The notes under the pieces: model-generated
What the model saw: only the letters and a program-made list of their open reading frames with translations
Database searches by the model: none
What the model was told of the DNA's origin: nothing
Assembly: GCA_023135545.1 (NCBI GenBank)
Contig: JAGLSY010000129.1
Coordinates: forward strand, 1-6,070
Reading direction: 5' to 3'
From: Thermoplasmata archaeon
GTDB taxonomy: Archaea > Thermoplasmatota > Thermoplasmata > SG8-5 > JAGLSY01
DNA length: 6,070 bases
In this document: in pieces, positions 1-5,209 of the stretch
Layout of the letters: each line of letters begins with the position of its first letter
How positions within the stretch are numbered: position 1 is the first letter of the stretch
Program-made: the position numbers and the translations under genes

Positions 1-626
1 TTATGGCAGCAGTGATGCTTCCTGTTATGGGCTTCTTCTTGGTCAAAGGTTCTCCAGCCGGGAAGGCAAAGTCCAGAGGAAGGGATATCGACAAGAGGAT
101 ATCGGGAACCATGAGCTTCATTTCCGCCATGGCCTCGGCCAATGTTCCGGTCGATGTGATATTCAAGGAACTGTCCAGGCAGGATGTGTATGGCGAGATA
201 AAAGGCGAGGCCGAATGGATCACACGTGACACAGAGCTTCTTGGCATAGATATACTTACAGCCATAAGAAGAGGCGCACTGCGTTCACCATCCACGAAGT
301 TCCAGGATTTCCTTCAGGGTGTTGTCACCACGACCACCTCCGGAGGTCAGCTGAAACCATATTTCATCATGAAGGCCGAGCAATATGAGAAGGAGAACAA
401 ACTGATGATGAAGCAGACCATGGAAACCATGGCCATGATGGCCGAGAGTTTCGTCACTGTGGTCGTGGCATTTCCACTTTTCTTGGTGGTCATATTGGCA
501 ATTATGGCTATAATCGGTGGTAACGCGGCTTCGACCATCAATATACTGTTCATGGTCATCGGGATCATGATTCCGATGTCACAATTTGGCTTCATATTCG
601 TAGTATGGAGCATGAGTCAAGAGTAG
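1..626 (+). CDS. T2SF-domain platform protein of a type IV pilus-like system (TadC/FlaJ-like), 5' end outside window
   Basis: This is the C-terminal part of an inner-membrane platform protein of the type II/IV secretion F family, the membrane hub on which the ATPase acts to build a filament. The first in-window ATG (position 3) sits at the window edge within a hydrophobic segment (residues 1-14). The family has further membrane segments before this point, so the true start almost certainly lies upstream. Counting from that ATG, residues 26-145 form the cytoplasmic helical T2SF domain. It has the typical RDID/R start, an AMASANVPV helix, a GxDILTAIRRGA segment, SPSTKFQDFLQG and SGGQLKPY. Two strong membrane helices follow at about 149-171 and 178-202. 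The gene ends 13 bases before the next platform gene, with a Shine-Dalgarno GAGGTG (626-631) starting at its last base. The family call is secure. Whether it serves a pilus, an archaellum or another appendage cannot be told from here. Confidence 0.85.
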   Translation, partial: MAAVMLPVMGFFLVKGSPAGKAKSRGRDIDKRISGTMSFISAMASANVPVDVIFKELSRQDVYGEIKGEAEWITRDTELLGIDILTAIRRGALRSPSTKFQDFLQGVVTTTTSGGQLKPYFIMKAEQYEKENKLMMKQTMETMAMMAESFVTVVVAFPLFLVVILAIMAIIGGNAASTINILFMVIGIMIPMSQFGFIFVVWSMSQE

Positions 627-639
627 AGGTGCAGGAAGA

Positions 640-1713
640 ATGGCAGCAACAAAGGAAGAAATGAGGAGTCTAGCAATCGCCACCAAGAGGGATCACACCC
701 GGACAGTGATCGTAGTAGGGATAGCTATCTTCTCAGTGTTCATGCTGCTTGGAATCCTGAACCTGACCAACCAGGTGGACATGTCATTCAAGAAATTGGA
801 GTTGCTAGATAATAACGATGATGGCGTTATAGATAAATGGGATGCCAATGTCGGCTATGATGCCTATGACCTCGAAGATACAAACAATAATGGGATTATT
901 GATGAGGCCGACGTTGATGGAATACCCGATCAAGGGCAATCACCTATGATGAGGTTCCTGAATTTCCTATTCTTGGGCTTGGCTTTTCTTTTTGGTCCCT
1001 GGGCTTTCTATGCTTCTGCCAAAGCAAAGAATATCGAAGCCATCGAGAAGAGGATTCCGGATTTCCTCAGGGATGTGGCCGAGGCAGGCCGTTTCGGAAT
1101 GACATTGGCCGATGCCATCGTGGTCGCATCATCCGGTAGGTACGGTAAGCTGACACCCGAGATCCAGAAAATGGCAGCCCAGATAGAGTGGGGCGTCACA
1201 GCCACGGAAGCATTGAGGCTCTTCGCGGAAAGGATGAACACAGCATTGGTGAACAGGGTTGTAGCAATTGTCATTAAAGCCAGTGATGCGGGTGGCAGTG
1301 TCGCGGATGTCCTTACTATGGTGGCCCACGATACCAAAGAAGAACAGTTGACGCAGCAGGAGAGGGAGATCGCAATGAGCACCTACCTGGCTGTTATTTA
1401 CATAGCCTTCTTCGTGTTCCTGGTCACGATCATTATCCTTAATGCGACCTTCCTTCCTAAGATCAGGATTGCCGGAATGGCGGTAGCAAGGGCGGCAGAG
1501 GCCGCAGGCTTGGGCAGCTCAAGTGTCGGGGGCATGTCATTGGATGTATCGGTCATACCTCAGATCGAGGTGGCCTTTTTCCTTGCATCCATGATACACG
1601 CGGTCGGGGACGGTGTTATGGCAGGAGTACTTCAGAATGGCAGGGTATCCGATGGGCTGAAGCACAGCTTCATATTGATATTCCTTGGAATCATTATATT
1701 GACGTTAACATGA
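640..1713 (+). CDS. T2SF-domain platform protein (TadB/FlaJ-like) with two extracytoplasmic EF-hand calcium loops
   Basis: This is the second membrane platform subunit of the filament-assembly machine. The predicted order is: a basic cytoplasmic N-terminus (1-21), TM1 (about 22-43), an outside loop (44-103), TM2 (about 104-125), the cytoplasmic T2SF domain (126-245), TM3 (246-270), an outside loop, TM4 (about 306-331), the motif GxVxxGLKHS typical of archaeal FlaJ-type proteins, and TM5 at the C-terminus. The outside loop contains two canonical 12-residue EF-hand loops. Loop one has D57, N59, D61, G62, I64, D65 and D68. Loop two has D80, N82, N84, G85, I87, D88 and D91. Such dockerin-like pairs normally bind calcium and are not a standard part of this family. 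The start ATG is preceded by GAGGTG at 626-631. The stop overlaps the Shine-Dalgarno of the ATPase gene, so the three genes are one transcription unit. Archaeal FlaJ is usually one long protein with two T2SF domains; here the job seems split between this gene and its upstream neighbour. Confidence 0.88.
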   Translation: MAATKEEMRSLAIATKRDHTRTVIVVGIAIFSVFMLLGILNLTNQVDMSFKKLELLDNNDDGVIDKWDANVGYDAYDLEDTNNNGIIDEADVDGIPDQGQSPMMRFLNFLFLGLAFLFGPWAFYASAKAKNIEAIEKRIPDFLRDVAEAGRFGMTLADAIVVASSGRYGKLTPEIQKMAAQIEWGVTATEALRLFAERMNTALVNRVVAIVIKASDAGGSVADVLTMVAHDTKEEQLTQQEREIAMSTYLAVIYIAFFVFLVTIIILNATFLPKIRIAGMAVARAAEAAGLGSSSVGGMSLDVSVIPQIEVAFFLASMIHAVGDGVMAGVLQNGRVSDGLKHSFILIFLGIIILTLT

Positions 1714-1718
1714 GGTGA
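1712..1718 (+). promoter_or_regulatory. Shine-Dalgarno site that fixes the TTG start of the ATPase
   Basis: GAGGTGA matches the end of archaeal 16S rRNA. It overlaps the stop codon of the preceding platform gene (1711-1713) and ends six bases before TTG at 1725. This spacing is normal for the TTG and wrong for the out-of-frame ATG at 1720, so it decides the start and implies translational coupling. Confidence 0.75.
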
Positions 1719-1724
1719 CATGAA

Positions 1725-3548
1725 TTGGCAGATGCAGCGGTTGAGAAAAAATCAATGAGCGAGCACCAGAAGGAGCTGGAGGCTCTTGACGATGAGAAGA
1801 AGGCGGCCGAAGAAAAACTGGTCGAGCTCAGGGATGAAGAGGCCCAGACCGAGGCCGAACTCGAATCCTTGGAAGAGCGTAAGCAGGCATCTACTTTCTC
1901 GGCCTTCAACGACCTGAAGAAAAAATACATGACCAAGTTAAGCGGAAAGAAAGCAATAAAGGTCAAGGTATCAAAGGGAGCTAGGGAAAGGTCCCAGATC
2001 AAGGACGTCACCACGATACCCAAGATAAGGGAAAAGCATCTGCAAGAGATCGAGATAATTCCGGTCATCGAAGGATATTCTTATGTCAGGATCATTTATG
2101 ATAACATATCCAGTGATTATTTCTATGAAATCATCGAGCCTGCCCTGAAAGAAGAAGAGGAGGATGTCCTAGAGGTACTCAAGGAAATAATGGTGGACAC
2201 CCTCGATACGGTAGATGATGCAACAGAAGAGGTCAAAGAGCAATACCTGAGAGACGGTGTGGACAGCCTGCTCAAAGATATGGGGGTGAGTCTGAACCCC
2301 CTGTCCAAGGAAAGGGTCATTTACTACATCGTAAGGGACTTTCTCAGATACGGCCCCATCGACATTCCGATGATCGAGGCGGGTGTGGAGGACCTTTCTT
2401 GTGATGGTGTCGACGTTCCCTTATACATTTATACAAGGCAGTATGGCTCTATCCAATCAAATATCAAGTTCACGACAGCCGAGGAATTGGATACTTTTGT
2501 TGTCTGGCTGGCCCAGAAGTGTGGTAAGCACATATCTGTTGCAGAGCCCATGCTCGACGCCACCATTCCGGACGGCTCGAGGCTGAACGCCACCTTGGGA
2601 ACCCATGTTACAAAAAGAGGTTCATCCTTCACCATCAGGCGATTCAAGGAAGACCCTTTCACACCCCTTGATCTCGTCAGGTTCAAGACCATGTCATCGG
2701 ACATGATGGCCTATATCTGGCTGTGTATCGAGAACGGTAAGTCCATCCTTGTTTGCGGAGGTACTGCCAGTGGTAAGACCACCACACTGAATGCGGTGTT
2801 GATATTCATTCCTGCCCAGATGAAGGTCGTAAGCATAGAGGATACCAGGGAGTTGAACCTTCCACACGAGAACTGGGTTCCATTGCTCACAAGGTCTGGT
2901 TTTGGCGGCAAGGATGCCACCGGAAAGGCCGCAGGTGAGATAGATATGTTCGACCTGCTAATGGCTGCTCTCAGGCAGAGGCCACAGTATATGATGGTCG
3001 GTGAGGTAAGAGGTTCAGAGGCCAGTGTGGTTTTCCAGGCAATGGCAACCGGAAAGAGCGCGTACACCACCTTCCACGCGGAGAATGTCCAGGCCATGGT
3101 CAACAGGATGGAACAGCCACCAATCGAGATTCCAAGGGCTCTACTGGCCGCGTTGCATCTCGTTCTTATGCAGGCCCAAGTGAAGGTGGGGACGGAGATG
3201 ACCAGACGCGTTAAGTCTCTCACAGAAATCACGGGAATGGATCCCGATTCTGGTGACCTGATTACCAACAAAGTTTACTCATGGAACCCGGCCGACGACA
3301 CCTTCATCTACAGCGGCCACAGTTATATCTATGAGGATATAGCCGATAGCAAGAATTGGTCTCAGAGGGAGATGATGCGCGAGGTCAAGCGCCGTATAGA
3401 CCTGCTGGAGTACATGAAACGTATCGGGATAAAAACAAATAGAGAGATAGCCGTGATCGTGTCAGCGTATTACACCAATCCCGAAAAGACCATGGAGGAT
3501 GTCCAGAAAGTCCTCGCAGAGCCAGACCCGACTGCACCTAAGACCTAG
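1725..3548 (+). CDS. Type II/IV secretion system ATPase, TadA/FlaI/GspE family
   Basis: This is a cytoplasmic hexameric ATPase that powers assembly of a pilus- or archaellum-like filament by acting on the two T2SF proteins encoded just upstream. It has 607 residues. Residues about 8-53 are a highly charged coiled coil. Residues about 100-300 are the N-terminal domain. The RecA-like core carries Walker A GGTASGKT (345-352), the Asp box with IEDTRE (371-376), the archaeal-type LNLPHENWVPLLTR stretch, RQRPQYMMVGEVRG holding the Walker B glutamate (E427), and the His box with H451. All catalytic motifs are intact. The start is TTG. GAGGTGA (1712-1718) lies six bases before it. An ATG at 1720 is in another frame, is too close to that site and gives only 12 codons. 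The first in-frame ATG (1755) has no ribosome site. The gene order platform-platform-ATPase is the reverse of the usual archaellum FlaI-FlaJ order, which favours a pilus or secretion role over an archaellum. The family is certain; the exact system is not. Confidence 0.95.
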   Translation: MADAAVEKKSMSEHQKELEALDDEKKAAEEKLVELRDEEAQTEAELESLEERKQASTFSAFNDLKKKYMTKLSGKKAIKVKVSKGARERSQIKDVTTIPKIREKHLQEIEIIPVIEGYSYVRIIYDNISSDYFYEIIEPALKEEEEDVLEVLKEIMVDTLDTVDDATEEVKEQYLRDGVDSLLKDMGVSLNPLSKERVIYYIVRDFLRYGPIDIPMIEAGVEDLSCDGVDVPLYIYTRQYGSIQSNIKFTTAEELDTFVVWLAQKCGKHISVAEPMLDATIPDGSRLNATLGTHVTKRGSSFTIRRFKEDPFTPLDLVRFKTMSSDMMAYIWLCIENGKSILVCGGTASGKTTTLNAVLIFIPAQMKVVSIEDTRELNLPHENWVPLLTRSGFGGKDATGKAAGEIDMFDLLMAALRQRPQYMMVGEVRGSEASVVFQAMATGKSAYTTFHAENVQAMVNRMEQPPIEIPRALLAALHLVLMQAQVKVGTEMTRRVKSLTEITGMDPDSGDLITNKVYSWNPADDTFIYSGHSYIYEDIADSKNWSQREMMREVKRRIDLLEYMKRIGIKTNREIAVIVSAYYTNPEKTMEDVQKVLAEPDPTAPKT

Positions 3549-3580
3549 ATTTTGAACCAGAGTATATCATTTAATTTATG

Positions 3581-3643
3581 TTTAGGCCACCTCTACCCTA
3601 TAAGAACCACTACTACAAATATCTACAAAGGAGATGGCCTGAA
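3581..3643. repeat. Long-stem inverted repeat downstream of the secretion operon
   Basis: AGGCCACCTC (3584-3593) faces GAGATGGCCT (3631-3640) with one mismatch. A G-T pair and two T-A pairs extend it to 3581-3583/3641-3643. The loop is 37 bases. No T-run follows, so it is not an obvious terminator. It could be the 3' end structure of the operon transcript, a processing signal, or a protein-binding site ahead of the small zinc-ribbon gene. Confidence 0.5.
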
Positions 3644-3654
3644 TAGTAGAAAAA

Positions 3655-3666
3655 TTTAATATAAAA
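3655..3666 (+). promoter_or_regulatory. Probable TATA box for the zinc-ribbon miniprotein
   Basis: TTTAATATAAAA lies 32-43 bases before the ATG at 3698 in an A/T-rich stretch. That fits an archaeal promoter with a short leader that still includes the GGAGGT site at 3685-3690. Confidence 0.45.
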
Positions 3667-3697
3667 AGAGTCGCATCAATGAATGGAGGTAACAGAC

Positions 3698-3817
3698 ATG
3701 GTAGAGTTCAAATGCCCTGAATGTGGGGTACAGTTGGAGGCGTCAGAAAACATGGTCGGTGAAACAGCCGCATATCCCGAATGTAACAAACCAATCAAGA
3801 TCCCTTCTTCATCATAA
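3698..3817 (+). CDS. Zinc-ribbon miniprotein with one zinc cysteine replaced by tyrosine
   Basis: This 39-residue protein resembles the common short zinc ribbon that begins with an FKCPxCG knuckle and ends with a CPxCxKPIxIP knuckle. Here the first knuckle is intact (C6, C9), but the second reads YPEC, so the third ligand is Tyr26 and only C29 remains. A single TGT-to-TAT change would explain this. GGAGGT (3685-3690) lies seven bases before the ATG at 3698. An in-frame ATG at 3683 overlaps that site and is less likely. The tail after KIP is just three serines. Many relatives continue into a membrane or other domain, so this may be a decayed fragment, a naturally three-ligand protein, or a sequencing error. 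It has its own likely promoter, and the gene after it points the opposite way. Specific function is unknown; a nucleic-acid- or protein-binding adaptor role is only a guess. Confidence 0.55.
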   Translation: MVEFKCPECGVQLEASENMVGETAAYPECNKPIKIPSSS

Positions 3818-3923
3818 TCGAAGTGCTGAATCCAAAGATTTTCAATTACTTGGGCTAAATGTCTTATAACCTTGTTGTTTGCAATGGAAATAATGGGGTA
3901 GTCAGAGATATATGGAAGTTTCT

Positions 3924-4196
3924 CTAAATCGTGTATGAATTGAACCTCTCAAAATACATTAATCCTCTTGGAAGAACTTTTATGTAGGATTCTTCCATGT
4001 GTTCACCATCTATAACCGAGAATCCATACTCAATATACAAATCATTTTTCAAGATACTTAATTTATCATAAAAGTCTAATTGATTTTTAGATTCAATTTT
4101 CAGATGCTCTCTCAAATCTTTAACCGACACTGTACCCGTTCTCACACGAATGTCCCAGATGGCAAATAGATATTGATCTTTCCATTCTGGTTCCAT
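3924..4196 (-). CDS. Small protein with a winged-helix-like pattern, unknown function
   Basis: This 90-residue protein was not recognised as a named family. Reading from the start, it has a first helix (WKDQYLFAIWDIRVRTG), a segment TVSVKDLREHLKI that resembles the helix-turn of a winged helix-turn-helix, a further amphipathic helix (DFYDKLSILKNDLYIEYG), then two strand-like stretches ending in YIKVLPRGLMYFERF. This would suit a small DNA-binding regulator, but that is inference. The start chosen is the ATG at 4196. GGAGGT precedes it by four bases and lies inside the last codons of the upstream gene, leaving only two bases between the genes. An in-frame ATG at 4208 contains that ribosome site and is unlikely. 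It is the second gene of a minus-strand pair with the V4R-like gene, so the two are probably made together. The DNA is visibly more A/T-rich than the flanking housekeeping genes, a possible sign of transfer. Confidence 0.6.
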   Translation of the reverse strand: MEPEWKDQYLFAIWDIRVRTGTVSVKDLREHLKIESKNQLDFYDKLSILKNDLYIEYGFSVIDGEHMEESYIKVLPRGLMYFERFNSYTI

Positions 4197-4198
4197 AG

Positions 4199-4750
4199 TT
4201 ACCTCCATTTTATATCATAGGTGCAAGATTTAGGTTCCTTTTCGAGGTGGAGGGTCTTTTCCACCTCTCCGGTGTGGCCAGTCAGGTAAAGTATTCCTTT
4301 GATGTATCCTTGATAGAATTCACACCACAATTCAATACTGTGATCGTCCTCTATCTGGGGTGTCATGTGGATGGATATGTGCCCCACCTCTACGGCCTCA
4401 ATATCGAATTTTCCGACATCGTATTGGTCGTCCTGGTGTTTGGTAGACATGAAAATCTCAGCAGGATCCTTCCCTTTAAAAAGGATGCGCCCCCCATCAT
4501 CGTTCCGTACAATCTCACGGGCCATACGCCATATGTTAGAGGTATCTCCACTAGCTAACTTGGCGCATATATCAGAAAGAAGATGGCAGAAATCGGAAAG
4601 AGGGTACCAGCGTTCTGGTAGGTACTTGCCTGAGACCATGGAGACCGTATCAAGACCGTTCTGTCCCCACCTCCTGGCCACATACTCCTGGGTATACTCA
4701 AAAATTTTTCCCTTAATTCGCCCTTCATTCACAAATAGATATAGATTCAT
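4199..4750 (-). CDS. V4R/heme-NO-binding-fold-like protein (DUF2378/TIGR02265-like), putative sensor
   Basis: No catalytic motif is visible. Positions are counted from the upstream ATG at 4774, giving 191 residues. The layout resembles the DUF2378/TIGR02265 proteins and the related V4R/HNOB fold. It has an opening strand RIKGKIFEYTQEYV (19-32), the YLPERWYPLSDF block (51-62), a helix with MAREIV (84-89), a strand pair around GHISIHM, then WCEFYQGYIKGILYLTG (150-166, C151) and a final SCTYDIKW (183-190, C184) like the paired-cysteine C-terminus of V4R domains. Proteins of this fold often bind small hydrophobic ligands or heme, or act as sensors. The residue that would bind heme iron was not identified. 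The start is uncertain. The ATG at 4750 has TTTAAAT about 26 bases upstream, which suits a leaderless transcript, and matches the family N-terminus. The ATG at 4774 would add eight residues. The gene is followed two bases later by the winged-helix-like gene. The family call is by pattern only. Confidence 0.6.
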   Translation of the reverse strand: MNLYLFVNEGRIKGKIFEYTQEYVARRWGQNGLDTVSMVSGKYLPERWYPLSDFCHLLSDICAKLASGDTSNIWRMAREIVRNDDGGRILFKGKDPAEIFMSTKHQDDQYDVGKFDIEAVEVGHISIHMTPQIEDDHSIELWCEFYQGYIKGILYLTGHTGEVEKTLHLEKEPKSCTYDIKWR

Positions 4751-4772
4751 GGATATAAAAAAATTTGTACCC

Positions 4773-4779
4773 ATTTAAA
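4773..4779 (-). promoter_or_regulatory. TATA box for the V4R-like gene pair, possibly bidirectional
   Basis: TTTAAAT on the minus strand is centred about 26 bases before the ATG at 4750, the spacing of an archaeal leaderless promoter. Its TTTAAA core is a perfect palindrome, so it could also direct plus-strand transcription starting near 4802, just before the structured segment at 4812. It overlaps the alternative start codon at 4774. Confidence 0.4.
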
Positions 4780-4811
4780 CGAAATGCTAAAACCTATCCC
4801 AACTATCAATA

Positions 4812-4890
4812 CCCGCTCCGAGCAAGTGAGCTAGCATGGCCAGGGGGCCATAGTTTGTGTAAATTGCACAAACTAAAGCGCAGGAGTGGG
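4812..4890 (+). ncRNA. Candidate structured RNA (closing stem plus two hairpins)
   Basis: CCCGCTCC (4812-4819) pairs with GGAGTGGG (4883-4890) through eight pairs including one G-U. It encloses two adjacent hairpins. The first is ATGGCC/GGCCAT (4836-4841/4846-4851) with an AGGG loop. The second is AGTTTGTG/CACAAACT (4852-4859/4867-4874) with a seven-base loop TAAATTG. The G-U pairs, one in the closing stem and one possible inside the second loop, become A-C mismatches if the minus strand is read, so a plus-strand RNA is favoured. At 79 bases it has tRNA-like size, but no T-loop sequence or standard anticodon arm is present, so it is not called a tRNA. It matches no RNA family I recognise. Confidence 0.35.
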
Positions 4891-4980
4891 CTCTAAGTAA
4901 TGAAAAAGCAGGCATCTTCCCAGCAATATGCCCCGTCTGAATCACGTCATTTCTTCAAACCTAGGGTGGTAATTTTCCGA

Positions 4981-5124
4981 GCGAGCAGGCCTGGCGATTT
5001 TTTCTTGTTACCCTTCTTCTTCTTTTTTTGGATGCGCGCCTATATGCATATATACGCATCCATTTTGTCAAACCTTGGTTTGACGCTGGAGCCAGGCCAG
5101 CACAGCGAGGCTAAAAAGAAGAAA
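4981..5124. ncRNA. Candidate multibranched structured RNA with possible pseudoknot
   Basis: GC-A-GGCCTGGC (4985-4995) pairs with GCCAGGCC-A-GC (5091-5101), ten pairs with one A-A mismatch. This stem encloses two hairpins. GGATGCG/CGCATCC (5030-5036/5055-5061) has a perfect TATATGCATATA palindrome (5041-5052) inside its loop. GTCAAACC/GGTTTGAC (5067-5074/5077-5084) could form a CUUG tetraloop. In addition TTCTTCTTTTT (5017-5027) is complementary to AAAAAGAAGAA (5113-5123), which would form a pseudoknot with the closing stem. None of the stems contains a G-U pair, so the strand is undecided. A short mobile element with imperfect terminal repeats is an alternative reading. Confidence 0.3.
4998..5029 (+). 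terminator. Pyrimidine/T-rich tract, possible archaeal terminator
   Basis: T6 at 4998-5003 and T7 at 5023-5029 frame a C/T-rich stretch. Archaeal RNA polymerase stops at T-runs without needing a hairpin, so this could end a plus-strand transcript coming from the 4812-4890 segment. It may instead be the pyrimidine arm of the pseudoknot described for 4981-5124. Confidence 0.3.
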
Positions 5125-5158
5125 TAGGGCGGGGAGGATCAAAACTCGTTTCAATTTA

Positions 5159-5183
5159 TCATCATAAACTATATAGATGATGA
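5159..5183. promoter_or_regulatory. Promoter of the Zn-ribbon/EF-1beta operon with TATA box framed by an inverted repeat
   Basis: The TATA-like AAACTATATAG (5166-5176) lies exactly between TCATCAT (5159-5165) and ATGATGA (5177-5183). CAAT/ATTG (5152-5155/5184-5187) extends the repeat after a three-base offset. A start of transcription near 5198 would give a short leader carrying GGTGA. The geometry suggests a regulator site over the TATA box. GGGCGG/CCGCCC (5127-5132/5190-5195) encloses the whole element. Confidence 0.45.
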
Positions 5184-5209
5184 ATTGTTCCGCCCCATTG
5201 GTGAAGCTA

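Larger units (their letters stand above)
4751..5209. other. Gene-free spacer rich in nested inverted repeats
   Basis: No convincing protein gene lies here. The only sizeable plus-strand reading frame (4900-5127) is low-complexity, with runs of Phe and Lys, and has no ribosome site. The spacer holds the probable TATA box at 4773-4779, a multibranched structure at 4812-4890, a pyrimidine tract at 4998-5029, a second multibranched structure at 4981-5124, and the promoter with flanking repeats of the Zn-ribbon/EF-1beta operon at 5127-5195. At least six inverted repeats of 6-10 base pairs lie in under 400 bases. Confidence 0.7.

Noticed and set aside
1723..1736. 14-base exact repeat (AATTGGCAGATGCA) also at 5302-5315
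   Set aside because: Both copies lie in unrelated genes (the ATPase start and the Zn-ribbon coding sequence), with no shared flanks; most likely chance.
2711..3271. Minus-strand 186-codon reading frame inside the ATPase gene
   Set aside because: It lies opposite a fully intact ATPase core with all motifs; it is a by-product of that gene's codon use.
4247..4778. Plus-strand reading frames opposite the V4R-like gene (4247-4558 and 4365-4778)
   Set aside because: They mirror the minus-strand gene, which has the family-like pattern, a matching promoter and a coupled downstream gene. Their own proteins look random.
4812..4890. tRNA gene
   Set aside because: The size and closing stem fit, but there is no T-loop sequence, no D-arm with GG, and the hairpins are the wrong lengths.
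4900..5127. Plus-strand 75-codon reading frame
   Set aside because: Low-complexity with runs of Phe and Lys, no ribosome site, and it crosses strong inverted repeats and a pyrimidine tract.
5177..5209. Upstream ATG starts for the Zn-ribbon protein
   Set aside because: They fall in the inverted repeat of the promoter, have no ribosome site and add residues the family lacks.
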